Below, one piece after another: positions 46,791 through 55,782 of a stretch of DNA of 64,000 bases. Every line of letters begins with the position of its first letter. The first letter of the stretch is position 1. The position numbers and the translations under genes are program-made. Source of the DNA: Candidatus Pantoea formicae (GTDB lineage: Bacteria; Pseudomonadota; Gammaproteobacteria; Enterobacterales; Enterobacteriaceae); assembly GCF_011752625.1 (NCBI RefSeq), contig NZ_VWXD01000002.1, positions 434,001 through 498,000 on the forward strand, given 5' to 3'. The notes below the pieces were generated by a model, which was not told where the DNA came from, did no database searches, and saw only the letters and a program-made list of their open reading frames with translations.

Positions 46791-46982
46791 CTGGGGCCGC
46801 TCAGGGGCTGGCATTTCGCAGCGCTGAACGGAATGAGGAGGCCAGGAGAGCCAGCATGGATGCTGGCGAAAGGTGCAGCCGGGACAGGGAAAGTCCCGTC
46901 TGCACCGGTCCGTCAGGCTGACGAGTGAAGTGAAGGTACCGCGTCAGCGGCGCGAGGACCGCCAGCCCCTGAGCGGCACCAG
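46791..46982 (+). ncRNA. Structured element copy B (candidate ncRNA)
   Basis: 192 bases. Perfect 17-bp outer arms (46796-46812 with 46961-46977), extended to 22 bp with one mismatch. Inside, in order: core TTCGCAGCGCTGA (46815-46827), GAGGAGGCCAGGAG, hairpin GCCAGC-ATGGAT-GCTGGC (46850-46867), hairpin 46872-46906 with apical AGGGAA, a small GTCAG/CTGAC hairpin, core AGCGGCGCGAGGAC (46946-46959). Core blocks are identical to copy A, outer stem sequences are not. Confidence 0.5.
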
Positions 46983-47040
46983 ACTGCGCTATCACCTGTA
47001 CCGCCAGCCCCCTAAGCGGCACCAGATAGCGTTATCACTA
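46959..47040. repeat. Two ~42-bp direct repeats at the end of element copy B
   Basis: ACCGCCAGCCCCTGAGCGGC-ACCAGACTGCGCTATCACC is followed by ACCGCCAGCCCCCTAAGCGGC-ACCAGATAGCGTTATCAC. The first supplies the right arm of copy B; the second could pair with the left arm instead, with two mismatches. Confidence 0.65.
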
Positions 47041-47087
47041 AATACTTAATAGATCAGAATCACGCTACCCAGCGCCATTTCTCATTT

Positions 47088-48083
47088 TTAATCCAACGCG
47101 TGAATCACCACCCACATCGGGCCTTGACCCACGGCGTAACGCGCCAGCGGTTGCAACAGGCCGCGATCGGCAATCTTGTACACTTCGATATGGTGCGATT
47201 TCTGACCCGCCGCCACCAGATACTGGCCGCTGTGGTCGATATTGAAGCCGCGCGGCTGGGTTTCGGTTGGCTGGTAGCCTTCAATCGCCAGTACTGAACC
47301 ATCTTCGCTGATGCTGAATGCAGTAATAGTGCTGCTAGTGCGATCACAGGCATACAGGAAACGGCCATCTGGAGTGATATGAATATCCGCTGCCCAGCGC
47401 GTATCACTGAAATCTTTCGGCATCATATCCAGGCTCTGTACGCGCTCAACTTGACCATTCACGTTGTTTAACGCCCAGACATCGACAGTACTATCCAGTT
47501 CATTCACCACATAGCCATAAGCGCCGTTCGGATGGAATGCCATATGACGCGGGCCTGCACCTTCAACCGTAGTAACTTGCGCCTGATCACGCGGGGACAG
47601 CGTGCCGTCAGCGTTCAGTTGGAACAGACAGATGCGATCCTGCTTGAGTGCCGGAACAAACAGCGTTTGGTTACTGAGATCGATATTTGCGGAGTGGCAG
47701 CCATCTAAACCACCGATGACCTGGCTCGGAGCCTGCGGCACGCCGTCGCTGCCGATCGGGCTGATGCTCACGCACGCATCGTTATAAGAACCACAGAACA
47801 GGTAACTCCCCTGACGATCGGTAGAAATATGCGTTGGGCTGCCCGGCAGTGGCGCTTCACCCGCCAGGCTCAGGGAACCATCGGCCGCAATGCGATACGC
47901 TAACACGCGAAAATTCGGACGAACGCCGACATAGAGGAAATCTTTCTTCGGGCTCACCACCATCGGCTGCACCTGACCGGCCACATCCGTGACCTGCAAT
48001 AACGTCAGTGCGCCATCTTCCTGCAACTGCCAGGCATGGATCTGCTGGCTCTCGGGACTGGCGGTATACACGACTTGTTTCAT
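47088..48083 (-). CDS. pgl: 6-phosphogluconolactonase
   Basis: Seven-bladed beta-propeller lactonase of the pentose phosphate pathway. 331 residues from ATG 48083 (AAGGAAAAACGC upstream), the E. coli Pgl length. [18 protein letters not shown] start, [22 protein letters not shown] and [24 protein letters not shown] are typical. Divergent from ybhA as in E. coli. The longer frame to 48155 lacks a ribosome site. Confidence 0.97.
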   Translation of the reverse strand: MKQVVYTASPESQQIHAWQLQEDGALTLLQVTDVAGQVQPMVVSPKKDFLYVGVRPNFRVLAYRIAADGSLSLAGEAPLPGSPTHISTDRQGSYLFCGSYNDACVSISPIGSDGVPQAPSQVIGGLDGCHSANIDLSNQTLFVPALKQDRICLFQLNADGTLSPRDQAQVTTVEGAGPRHMAFHPNGAYGYVVNELDSTVDVWALNNVNGQVERVQSLDMMPKDFSDTRWAADIHITPDGRFLYACDRTSSTITAFSISEDGSVLAIEGYQPTETQPRGFNIDHSGQYLVAAGQKSHHIEVYKIADRGLLQPLARYAVGQGPMWVVIHALD

Positions 48084-48232
48084 GCGTTTTTCCTTGTTCG
48101 CTGCCTGATGAAAGGGATAACTGTAGCGCGTTTCATTTTGTCGCGCTGGATTCATTTGTGCCCTGTTTTTTGTCTCAGGGCCGCTGCCGGGTGTAGACTT
48201 AACGTTTTGTTAACTCCCGGACGGAAAGAGTA

Positions 48233-49051
48233 ATGAGCTACCGCGTAATCGCCCTTGATCTTGACGGCACCCTGCTGACCCCGAATAAAACCATTCTGCC
48301 AGAATCAATTGAAGCACTGGCCCGTGCGCAACAGGCCGGTGTCAAAGTGCTGATCGTCACCGGTCGCCACCACTGTGCTATCCATCCTTTTTATCAGGCA
48401 CTGCAGCTGGATACACCCGCAATCTGCTGTAATGGCACCTACTTGTACGATTATGCAGCAACGAAGGTGCTCGCTTCCGATCCCTTGGAGAAAAGCCAGG
48501 CGACTCGCGTCATCGAGATGCTCGATCAGGAAAACATCCACGGCCTGCTGTATGTGGATGACGCCATGCTGTATCAGGAACCCACCGGCCACGTCACGCG
48601 TACCCTGAACTGGGCACAATCGCTGCCGGAAGCGCAACGTCCTGTGTTCCTGCAAGTGCCGAGCCTGGCGCAGGCAGCGCTGGATGCTCGTTCCATCTGG
48701 AAGTTTGCCCTCTCCCATCCTGACACCCGCGCATTACAGCAATTCGCTGAACGCACTGAATCCGAGTTGGGTCTGGCGTGTGAGTGGTCGTGGCATGATC
48801 AGGTCGATATCGCTCAGGCAGGCAATAGCAAAGGTAAACGCCTGCAGCAGTGGGTGGAAAGCCAAGGCTTCAGCATGCAAGATGTGCTGGCGTTCGGTGA
48901 CAACTATAACGACCTCAGCATGCTAGAACAGGTTGGATTAGGTGTCGCAATGGGCAATGCCGATGACGCGATCAAAGCGCGCGCTAAAAAGGTAATTGGC
49001 ACCAATCTGGAACCCGGGATTGCAGAAGTGATTTATAAAGAGGTTCTGTAA
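48233..49051 (+). CDS. ybhA: HAD-family phosphatase YbhA (pyridoxal phosphatase)
   Basis: 272 residues, the E. coli length; Cof-type HAD hydrolase. Motif I DLDGTLL with nucleophile Asp at about 9, motif II VTGRH, cap domain at about 85-185, Lys in GNSKGKRLQ at about 200, motif IV FGDNYNDLSML. In E. coli it removes phosphate from PLP and sugar phosphates such as fructose 1,6-bisphosphate. Confidence 0.95.
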   Translation: MSYRVIALDLDGTLLTPNKTILPESIEALARAQQAGVKVLIVTGRHHCAIHPFYQALQLDTPAICCNGTYLYDYAATKVLASDPLEKSQATRVIEMLDQENIHGLLYVDDAMLYQEPTGHVTRTLNWAQSLPEAQRPVFLQVPSLAQAALDARSIWKFALSHPDTRALQQFAERTESELGLACEWSWHDQVDIAQAGNSKGKRLQQWVESQGFSMQDVLAFGDNYNDLSMLEQVGLGVAMGNADDAIKARAKKVIGTNLEPGIAEVIYKEVL

Positions 49052-49066
49052 GGCTTTGATTCAGTA

Positions 49067-49086
49067 GGTGCGCAGACATGCGCACC
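49067..49086. repeat. Palindrome GGTGCGCA-GACA-TGCGCACC
   Basis: Perfect 8-bp arms between the convergent ends of ybhA and modC; same arm class as 18204, 37004 and 54521. Confidence 0.65.
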
Positions 49087-49125
49087 CTGCAAATGACTCT
49101 CGGCCGTCATTGATCGCGTCCGTGA

Positions 49126-50184
49126 CTACGTCGTGATCGACACGCTCTTGATTTGGGCGTACAGCCATTGATCGGGCCGAATGCCCAACTCGTCTCTGGC
49201 CCAAGGCGAAATCCGCGCCCACAGTTCACTGATACCAATACGCAGTTTCACTTCTACCTGATCGTCAATCTCCAGCAGTTCAACCACCTGCGCCGGCAGG
49301 ATATTGCGTACCGAGGTGTTTTGCGGCGGCTGTAAGGCCAACGAAACGTCGCCGGAAGCGATGCGAATGCGCAACGCTGTTTTCAGCGGTTGATTCACTC
49401 GGCTCACCCAGATGTGTTGATCGCCCAATGACAAGGCGGTCATCGGGTAATCGGGATGCTGCTCCAGCACCTGCACGCGTAGCACACTGGTGCGATCGGC
49501 AATCGGTAGCCAAGGGCGCATCGCCGCGCTGCTCCACACCTTTTCCAGCGAACCAAAGGCTTTCACTTTGCCACTGTCCAGCACTAACACGTTATCGGCC
49601 AGTTGCAGGATCTCATCCAGACTGTGAGAAACGTAGAGGATGGGAATATCGACCTGTTTCGCCAGCTTTTGCAGATAGGGCATCAACTCCCGTTTGCGCG
49701 GCAGATCCAGCGACGCCAGCGGCTCATCCATCAACAAAATGTCTGGCGCGGTTAGCAGTGCACGGCCAATCGCCACCCGCTGCTTTTCACCGCCAGAGAG
49801 CGAGGCCGGAAAACGGTTCAGCAGCGGTTCCAAACCGAGTAATGCTACCAGGTTATTGAATTGCGACTTCATTGAGGCCGCCATGCCATATTGCAAATTG
49901 CCCCGCACGCGATAGTGCGGGAACAGGCGGGCGTCCTGGAATACATAGCCAATGCGACGTTTTTCTGGCGGAAGATTCACGCGGCTGGCGGAATCAAATA
50001 GCAGACGATCGTTCAACTGTATCTGTCCACTCTGCGGTTGCGTCAGGCCACCGATCGCATTAATCAGCGAGGTTTTGCCCGCTCCCGACACGCCAAAAAT
50101 CGCGGTGATACCACTTCCGGGAATCTGCACATTCACGTCAAGCTGGTGATCGCCCAGCAGTTGAGAAATATTCAAATTGAGCAT
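49126..50184 (-). CDS. modC: Molybdate ABC transporter ATP-binding protein
   Basis: 352 residues (E. coli 352). ATPase of the ModABC importer: Walker [10 protein letters not shown] at about 33-41, signature [15 protein letters not shown] at about 127-141, Walker [15 protein letters not shown]-loop; C-terminal TOBE/MOP molybdate-binding domain from about residue 290 ([19 protein letters not shown]). Start overlaps the modB stop (TGATG). Confidence 0.97.
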   Translation of the reverse strand: MLNLNISQLLGDHQLDVNVQIPGSGITAIFGVSGAGKTSLINAIGGLTQPQSGQIQLNDRLLFDSASRVNLPPEKRRIGYVFQDARLFPHYRVRGNLQYGMAASMKSQFNNLVALLGLEPLLNRFPASLSGGEKQRVAIGRALLTAPDILLMDEPLASLDLPRKRELMPYLQKLAKQVDIPILYVSHSLDEILQLADNVLVLDSGKVKAFGSLEKVWSSAAMRPWLPIADRTSVLRVQVLEQHPDYPMTALSLGDQHIWVSRVNQPLKTALRIRIASGDVSLALQPPQNTSVRNILPAQVVELLEIDDQVEVKLRIGISELWARISPWARDELGIRPDQWLYAQIKSVSITT

Positions 50185-50876
50185 CAGGCCGCCCCTAACC
50201 GCTTGCGGCCCCAGCGTGCCAGCAGCTCAGAGGCCACCAGCGATAACAGTGCCAGCGCAATCGCCACCGCACACAGGCGCGCGGCAGTGCCTTCCGCGCC
50301 AGGGGTTTCAATCAGGGTAAACATGGCTGAGGGGATGGTGCGCGTTTCGCCGGGAATATTAGACACAAAGGTGATAGTGGCACCGAATTCGCCGAGCGAA
50401 CGCGCAAAGGCCAGCACCGTACCCACAATAATGCCAGGCAACGTCAACGGAATAGTGATGGTAAAGAACACGCGCCAGCGGCCTGCGCCTAACGTGCGCG
50501 CCGCCTGTTCCAACTTCGTGTCCACGGCTTCAAGTGCCAAACGAATGGCCCGCACCATCAACGGAAAAGCCATCACGGCGGAGGCTAACACCGCACCGCG
50601 CCAGCTGAAGGCGAAGGTAAAGCCAAACCAGTCATATAACCATTCGCCGATAAATCCGCGACGACCCAAAGCAATCAGCAGCAGATAGCCCACCACCACC
50701 GGCGGCAACACCAAGGGGAGATGAATCACACTATCGAGCAGGGTTTTGCCCGGAAACCGGCAACGCGCCAGAATCCAGGCCATCATGATGCCAAACGGCA
50801 AGCTGCACAGCACAGCAACGCAGGAGACTTTTAGGCTGAGAAATACGGCCTGCCATTCGGGATCGCTTAATATCAT
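50184..50876 (-). CDS. modB: Molybdate ABC transporter permease
   Basis: 230 residues (E. coli 229). Five to six membrane segments with the permease EAA loop ([23 protein letters not shown] at about 140-162) that docks on ModC. Starts in an ATGA overlap with modA. Confidence 0.97.
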   Translation of the reverse strand: MILSDPEWQAVFLSLKVSCVAVLCSLPFGIMMAWILARCRFPGKTLLDSVIHLPLVLPPVVVGYLLLIALGRRGFIGEWLYDWFGFTFAFSWRGAVLASAVMAFPLMVRAIRLALEAVDTKLEQAARTLGAGRWRVFFTITIPLTLPGIIVGTVLAFARSLGEFGATITFVSNIPGETRTIPSAMFTLIETPGAEGTAARLCAVAIALALLSLVASELLARWGRKRLGAA

Positions 50877-51646
50877 TTCTTCGGCGTAAATCCATACTGT
50901 TTAAACACGGCAGCGGCATCCGGCCCCTGCAGATAGCTGTAGAAGGCGTTAACCGTTGCGTTCTGATGTTCTTTCACGACCGCCATCGGATATTCCACTG
51001 GCTTATGGCTGTCTGCCGGGAAATGTCCCACCACCTGCACTTTGTCACTGGCAACCGCATCAGAGCCGTAAACGATGCCATAAGGCGACTCGTTACGTTC
51101 CACCAGCGCCAGCGCCGCTCGGACGTTATTAGCCGGTGCTAACATCGGCGAGACGGTATCCCATGCACCCAGTTTTTGCAGTGCCTCTTTGGCATAAATC
51201 CCCGCCGGCACATGGTCCGGGTCACCCACCGCCAGACGTTCGCCCTTCAACAGGCTTTTCCAGTCGGTCTGTGCATTGATGGTCACGGCTTTCGCACTGT
51301 CACTCTTCGGTGCGATTAACACTAAATCGTTGCCCAGCAGCGTGTAGCGTGTGTTCTCTACTACGCTCTTTTTATCCACCGCATAATCCATCCACTGCTG
51401 ATCGGCAGAGATAAACAGATCGGCGGGTGCGCCCTGCTCAATCTGGCGCGCCAGCGTCGAAGAGGAAGCAAAGGACGAGACCACTTCCACGCCGCTCTTT
51501 TTCTGATACTGCGTCGCAATATCCTGCATCGCATTGGTTAACGATGCCGCAGCGAACACGGTAATCTTCTCCGCAGCCACAGCGTGGCTCACCATAGAAA
51601 CACTTAATACAGTTGCAGCAGCCCAGCGGTAATTGATTTTCAGCAT
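50873..51646 (-). CDS. modA: Molybdate-binding periplasmic protein
   Basis: 257 residues (E. coli 257). Signal peptide to about residue 24 (SMVSHAVAAE), then a type-II binding fold; ligand region FAAASLTNAMQDIA and SFASSSTLARQIEQGAPADLFISAD. ATG 51646 after AAGGAG. First gene of modABC, with a ModE site in front. Confidence 0.97.
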   Translation of the reverse strand: MLKINYRWAAATVLSVSMVSHAVAAEKITVFAAASLTNAMQDIATQYQKKSGVEVVSSFASSSTLARQIEQGAPADLFISADQQWMDYAVDKKSVVENTRYTLLGNDLVLIAPKSDSAKAVTINAQTDWKSLLKGERLAVGDPDHVPAGIYAKEALQKLGAWDTVSPMLAPANNVRAALALVERNESPYGIVYGSDAVASDKVQVVGHFPADSHKPVEYPMAVVKEHQNATVNAFYSYLQGPDAAAVFKQYGFTPKK

Positions 51647-51662
51647 TTTTTACTCCTTGTTA

Positions 51663-51686
51663 CGTTATATATTTGATAATACAACG
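51663..51686 (-). promoter_or_regulatory. ModE-binding site upstream of modA
   Basis: CGTTATAT-ATTTGATAA-TACAACG: inverted CGTTATAT / ATA(C)AACG half-sites, close to the E. coli modA operator (CGTTATAT..TACATAACG). It lies 17-40 bases before the modA ATG, suited to repression by molybdate-bound ModE. Confidence 0.8.
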
Positions 51687-51744
51687 TGAGAATTAATGCT
51701 GTCATGAGCTTTATATCGGCAGAAATTGACGGAAGTTAAGGACA

Positions 51745-51769
51745 AAACGCCCGCAGGGTGCGGGCGTTT
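51745..51769 (-). terminator. Terminator after acrZ
   Basis: Perfect 11-bp stem AAACGCCCGCA/TGCGGGCGTTT with a GGG loop, directly after the acrZ stop; leftward it ends in TTTTG. Confidence 0.75.
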
Positions 51770-51774
51770 AGAAA

Positions 51775-51933
51775 TCAGTGGTGTGTGCTGTTGGCAGGAC
51801 GATCGTCGCGGCGGCCAAATTTTGAGATGACGTTGAAAACTTCACCCAAGCCGTAAATCAAACCGAGCATAATGGCCATCACAATTGGCACCATGATCAC
51901 AGCCACAGCCAAGCTTTTAAGCAGTTCCAGCAT
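51775..51933 (-). CDS. acrZ: Multidrug efflux pump accessory protein AcrZ
   Basis: 52-residue single-span inner-membrane protein (E. coli 49): [20 protein letters not shown] continuing [20 protein letters not shown], then a charged tail [12 protein letters not shown]. In E. coli AcrZ binds AcrB and modulates substrate range. Reading the minus strand from ATG 51933 (GAGGTTTCC upstream). Sits between modA and modE as in E. coli. Confidence 0.96.
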   Translation of the reverse strand: MLELLKSLAVAVIMVPIVMAIMLGLIYGLGEVFNVISKFGRRDDRPANSTHH

Positions 51934-52050
51934 GGAAACCTCACGCAGAAAATAAAAAAGTGATTGTAACGGTTAGGGAAAAAAACGCACTGCCCTTTTC
52001 GTGCTTTTACTTTTGGCCTTACACTTGTCGGACTAACCTAAGGAGCTGAC

Positions 52051-52833
52051 ATGCAGGCAGAACTCTCTCTCCACATTCGTCTTCAGCAGAAGCTGTTTGC
52101 CGATCCTCGCCGCATCGAACTGCTGAAACGCGTGCAGGAAACCGGCTCCATCAGTCAGGGCGCCAAACTGGCCGGCATCAGCTACAAAAGTGCCTGGGAT
52201 GCCATCAATGATATGAATCAGATGGCTGATCAAACCTTAGTCGATCGCGCAACTGGCGGCAAAGGCGGCGGCGGTGCGCAGCTGACACGTTATGGCGAAC
52301 GTCTGATTCAGCTGTTCCACCTGATGGAGCAAATTCAGCAAAAAGCCTTTGATGCACTGCAAAATGACAGTCTGCCGCTCGACAGTTTGCTGGCGGCGAT
52401 TGCGCGTTTTTCATTGCAAACCAGTGCGCGTAATCAACTGTTTGGTACGGTGATGGCACGCGATCACCATCAGGTACAACAGCATATTGAGGTACAGTTA
52501 GCGGACGGCGTGACGCGATTACAGGTGGCAATCACCGAACGTAGCGCCGAACGCCTACAGCTCGACAGCGGCAAAGAGGTATTAGTGCTGATTAAAGCCC
52601 CATGGATTCAGCTTAGCCGTGAGGCATCGGGGAGCGATAATCAGCTCCAGGTGGCGATTAGCGCGATCGAAGCAGGGAATCAGGTGAGCGAAATCCTGAT
52701 GGCATTGCCAAGCGGTGAATCCCTGTGTGCCACCGTGAACAATGCACAAGTGCAGCAGCAGAATCTACAGCCAGGCGACAGCGTGACCGCCAGTTTTAAT
52801 GCTGAACACGCTATCATCGCCACACTGCTCTGA
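52051..52833 (+). CDS. modE: Molybdate-responsive transcriptional regulator ModE
   Basis: 260 residues (E. coli 262). N-terminal winged helix (LLKRVQETGSISQGAKLAGISYKSAWDAINDMN at about 24-56, TGGKGGGGAQLTRYGERLI) and two C-terminal MOP domains (SARNQLFGTVMARD and following SEILMALPSGESLCA) that bind molybdate. ATG 52051 after AAGGAG. Divergent from acrZ. Confidence 0.97.
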   Translation: MQAELSLHIRLQQKLFADPRRIELLKRVQETGSISQGAKLAGISYKSAWDAINDMNQMADQTLVDRATGGKGGGGAQLTRYGERLIQLFHLMEQIQQKAFDALQNDSLPLDSLLAAIARFSLQTSARNQLFGTVMARDHHQVQQHIEVQLADGVTRLQVAITERSAERLQLDSGKEVLVLIKAPWIQLSREASGSDNQLQVAISAIEAGNQVSEILMALPSGESLCATVNNAQVQQQNLQPGDSVTASFNAEHAIIATLL

Positions 52834-52908
52834 AATCCAGGCCATGATTTGACTTCGCTTGCTTCGCTCGCTAAAACTGAGAGCACGATGCATAAAACGG
52901 AATGAATA

Positions 52909-54381
52909 ATGGCTTCATTGCAAATTTCGCAAGGCATATTTCACCTTAGCGACACTCGAGCACTGTCCCTTAACGATCTTACCCTCAACAGCGGCGAAAG
53001 CTGGGCTTTTGTCGGCGCCAACGGCAGCGGAAAATCGTCGCTGGCGCGTGCACTTTCCGGCGAAATCACGGCGGGCAAAGGCAGCGTAACCCAGGACTTT
53101 CAACGTCGCACCCGCCTGTCACTTGAGCAATTACAAAAGCTGGTGACGCAAGAGTGGGAACGCAATAACACCGACCTACTCAGCGAAGGCGAAGACGATA
53201 CCGGCCGCACCGCTGCCCAGATTATTCAGGATGAAGTCAAAGATGAAGCGCGCTGTCAGATGCTGGCGCAGCAGTTTGGCATCACCTATTTGCTGGATCG
53301 CCGCTTCAAATACCTGTCCACTGGCGAAACGCGCAAGACGCTGTTGTGTCAGGCATTGATGGCTCAGCCGGATTTATTAATCCTGGATGAACCCTTCGAC
53401 GGACTGGATGTTGCCTCCCGCGCGAGCCTTGCAGAAACGCTCAGCGACCTGCATCAGCAAGGCTATGCCGTGGTACTGGTACTCAACCGTTTTGATGATA
53501 TTCCTGACTTTGTACAGCAGGTGGGCGTGCTGGCGGAATGTACCTTGACCCACGTGGGTGAACGCAAGGCAATATTGGCCGAAGCGCTGGTGGCCCAACT
53601 GGCACACAGTGAGAAACTGCAAGGCATGGCGCTGCCGGAACCCGATGAGCCGGATCAGTTACCGCATCTCGCTGATGATGCGCCGCGTGTGGTACTGCGT
53701 AACGGCGTGGTGTCGTATAACGATGTGGCGGTGATTGATGGACTGAGCTGGCAGGTCAATCCCGGTGAGCACTGGCAGATTGTCGGTCCAAACGGCGCGG
53801 GTAAATCCACCCTGCTGAGCCTGGTGACGGGCGATCACCCGCAGGGCTACAGCAATGATTTGACGCTGTTTGGCATTCGTCGCGGCAGTGGTGAAACCAT
53901 TTGGGACATCAAACAACATATCGGTTATGTCAGCAGCAGCTTACACCTTGATTACCGCGTAAGTTGTAACGTGCGCACCGTGGTGCTTTCCGGCTTTTTC
54001 GATTCGATTGGCCTGTACCAACCCGCTTCTGACCGTCAGAAAGCGCTGGCACGCCAGTGGTTGGCACTGCTGGGCATGGACAATCATCTGGCCGATGCGC
54101 CGTTCCACAGCCTTTCATGGGGTCAACAGCGTCTGGTGCTGATTGCGCGCGCGCTGGTCAAGCACCCAACACTGCTGATTCTGGATGAGCCGCTGCAAGG
54201 GCTGGATCCGATTAATCGCCAGTTGGTGCGTCGCTTTGTCGATGTGCTGATTGGCGAAGGCCGCACCCAGCTGCTGTTTGTCTCACACCACGCTGAAGAT
54301 GCACCGCAGTGTATTACTCACCGCCTGAGTTTTGTGAAACAGGATGTGGGTTACGGCTATCAGCAGGACGATCTGCGTTAA
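52909..54381 (+). CDS. modF: Molybdate-linked ABC ATPase ModF
   Basis: 490 residues, the E. coli length, no membrane segment: two ABC domains in one chain. Walker A GANGSGKSS at about 37 and GPNGAGKST at about 292; Walker B LLILDEPFDGLD and LLILDEPLQGLD; signatures LSTGETRK and LSWGQQRL. In E. coli (PhrA) linked to photorepair; role unclear. 75 bases after modE. Confidence 0.96.
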   Translation: MASLQISQGIFHLSDTRALSLNDLTLNSGESWAFVGANGSGKSSLARALSGEITAGKGSVTQDFQRRTRLSLEQLQKLVTQEWERNNTDLLSEGEDDTGRTAAQIIQDEVKDEARCQMLAQQFGITYLLDRRFKYLSTGETRKTLLCQALMAQPDLLILDEPFDGLDVASRASLAETLSDLHQQGYAVVLVLNRFDDIPDFVQQVGVLAECTLTHVGERKAILAEALVAQLAHSEKLQGMALPEPDEPDQLPHLADDAPRVVLRNGVVSYNDVAVIDGLSWQVNPGEHWQIVGPNGAGKSTLLSLVTGDHPQGYSNDLTLFGIRRGSGETIWDIKQHIGYVSSSLHLDYRVSCNVRTVVLSGFFDSIGLYQPASDRQKALARQWLALLGMDNHLADAPFHSLSWGQQRLVLIARALVKHPTLLILDEPLQGLDPINRQLVRRFVDVLIGEGRTQLLFVSHHAEDAPQCITHRLSFVKQDVGYGYQQDDLR

Positions 54382-54385
54382 TCCA

Positions 54386-54403
54386 GGCGCCATAAGTGGC
54401 GCC
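54386..54403. repeat. Palindrome GGCGCCA-TAAG-TGGCGCC
   Basis: Perfect 7-bp arms, 5 bases after modF. A mismatched relative (AGCGCCATAAATGACGCC) follows at about 54491-54508. Confidence 0.65.
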
Positions 54404-54520
54404 CTACACCGTAGAATGCACATGCATACGATCATTCGGGCGTCGTAAATAGCGCCCTGACATTGTCGGTGCGAATCTAAAAGATAATCCAGCGCCATAA
54501 ATGACGCCCCTACATCTAGA

Positions 54521-54540
54521 GGCGTGCATTTATGCGCACC
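54521..54540. repeat. Palindrome GGCGTGCATTTATGCGCACC
   Basis: Arms GGYGTGCAT/ATGCGCACC with one mismatch; third palindrome in the modF-galT gap. Confidence 0.55.
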
Positions 54541-54554
54541 TCAATGAATACGTG

Positions 54555-54570
54555 ATGTAACCGCTACCAT
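54555..54570 (+). promoter_or_regulatory. Possible distal GalR/GalS operator
   Basis: ATGTAACCGCTACCAT keeps the central CG and the TGTAA and CA features of the GalR consensus GTGNAANCGNTTNCAC with three or four mismatches. It is 78 bases upstream of the stronger operator; the E. coli pair, which loops DNA, is 113 bases apart. Confidence 0.4.
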
Positions 54571-54632
54571 TTACCCGCCTGGTATTTCAGCAAACACTCG
54601 CTTTAACCCCACAAAATGAGAATCGTCACCTT

Positions 54633-54648
54633 GTGTAAACGATACCAT
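54633..54648 (+). promoter_or_regulatory. GalR/GalS operator upstream of galT
   Basis: GTGTAAACGATACCAT differs at two positions from E. coli galOE (GTGTAAACGATTCCAC). Following DNA aligns base for base in layout with the E. coli gal promoter. Confidence 0.8.
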
Positions 54649-54685
54649 TTATCCAGACTGGATCACGCTTTCACGTTGGCCTTTG

Positions 54686-54694
54686 TGCTACTTT
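54686..54694 (+). promoter_or_regulatory. gal promoter, extended -10
   Basis: TGC-TACTTT corresponds in spacing from the operator to the E. coli galP1 extended -10 (TGC-TATGGT). A TCACGC half-site at about 54663 occupies the position of the CRP site, so CRP dependence is likely but the other half is poor. Confidence 0.6.
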
Positions 54695-54738
54695 GATCGA
54701 AGTCATTTTGATCCGTTTGCCGTTTACCAGGACTTGTT

Positions 54739-55782
54739 ATGGAAAAATTTAATCCGGTCGATCACCCACATCGCCGTTATAACCCATTGATCGATCAGTG
54801 GGTGCTGGTCTCACCGCATCGCGCTAAACGTCCGTGGCAAGGCGCTCAGGAAACCCCTGCCTTGGAACAACTGCCTGCACACGATCCGGACTGCTTCCTG
54901 TGCGCAGGAAACACGCGTATCACCGGTGACAAAAATCCCGATTACAAAAGCACCTACGTCTTCACTAACGACTTTGCCGCGTTGATGACGGACACCCCAG
55001 ATGCGCCAGAGAGTGAAGATGTGCTGATGCGCTGTGAAAGTGCGCGTGGCACCAGCCGTGTGATCTGCTTCTCGCCCGATCACAGCAAAACCCTGCCCGA
55101 ATTGCCACTCAGCGGGCTGGAAGACATTGTGCGTACCTGGCAAGAGCAGACCGCCGATCTTGGACAGCACTATCCGTGGGTGCAGGTGTTTGAGAACAAA
55201 GGCGCGGCAATGGGTTGTTCAAATCCCCATCCGCACGGCCAGATTTGGGCCAACAGTTTTCTGCCAAATGAAGCGCAAAAAGAAGATGATAATCAGCGCC
55301 GCTACTTTGACGAGAAAGGTTCGCCAATGCTGGTGGATTACGTGGTACGCGAGCTTAAAGACGGCAGCCGCACTGTAGTGGAAACCGAACACTGGCTGGC
55401 CGTGGTGCCGTGGTGGGCCGCATGGCCATTTGAAACCCTGCTGCTGCCAAAAACCCACATCAAACGTATCACCGATCTCACAGCAGCACAGCGCACCGAC
55501 CTGGCGTTAGCACTCAAGCAACTGACCAGCCGTTACGACAACCTGTTCCAGTGCTCCTTCCCCTATTCGATGGGCTGGCACGGCGCGCCATTTAACGGTG
55601 AAGCCAACGATCACTGGCAGCTGCATGCTCATTTCTATCCGCCGCTGCTGCGTTCAGCTACGGTACGCAAATTTATGGTTGGCTACGAAATGCTAGCCGA
55701 AACCCAACGAGATTTAACGGCGGAACAGGCAGCAGAACGTCTGCGTTCTGTCAGCGATATCCATTTCCGCGAGGCGCAATAA
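54739..55782 (+). CDS. galT: Galactose-1-phosphate uridylyltransferase
   Basis: 347 residues (E. coli 348). Leloir pathway: UDP-glucose + Gal-1-P to UDP-galactose + Glc-1-P. Zinc ligands in CFLCAGNTR at about 52-60, active-site [11 protein letters not shown] with the uridylylated His at about 166. First gene of a galTKM operon; galK follows with no gap. Confidence 0.98.
   Translation: MEKFNPVDHPHRRYNPLIDQWVLVSPHRAKRPWQGAQETPALEQLPAHDPDCFLCAGNTRITGDKNPDYKSTYVFTNDFAALMTDTPDAPESEDVLMRCESARGTSRVICFSPDHSKTLPELPLSGLEDIVRTWQEQTADLGQHYPWVQVFENKGAAMGCSNPHPHGQIWANSFLPNEAQKEDDNQRRYFDEKGSPMLVDYVVRELKDGSRTVVETEHWLAVVPWWAAWPFETLLLPKTHIKRITDLTAAQRTDLALALKQLTSRYDNLFQCSFPYSMGWHGAPFNGEANDHWQLHAHFYPPLLRSATVRKFMVGYEMLAETQRDLTAEQAAERLRSVSDIHFREAQ

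Larger units (their letters stand above)
46341..47087. other. Non-coding region between ybhB and pgl
   Basis: About 750 bases without a credible gene; open frames of 60-130 codons in it have no ribosome sites and no family resemblance. After the ybhB terminator it contains two inverted copies of a structured element (46466-46649 leftward, 46791-46982 rightward), a 140-base spacer of three imperfect ~41-base direct repeats, and two ~42-base repeats at 46960-47045. In E. coli the phage lambda attachment site lies beside ybhB; the attB core was looked for and not seen. Confidence 0.7.
54382..54738. other. modF-galT intergenic region
   Basis: 357 bases where E. coli has galE. First 160 bases are a tight cluster of palindromic repeats (54386, about 54491, 54521); the rest is the gal control region with two GalR-like operators and an extended -10 promoter. 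No galE remnant was recognised. Confidence 0.75.

Noticed and set aside
46341..47087. Phage lambda-type attB in the ybhB gap
   Set aside because: The E. coli attB lies beside ybhB, but the 15-base core was not found and no integrase is near.
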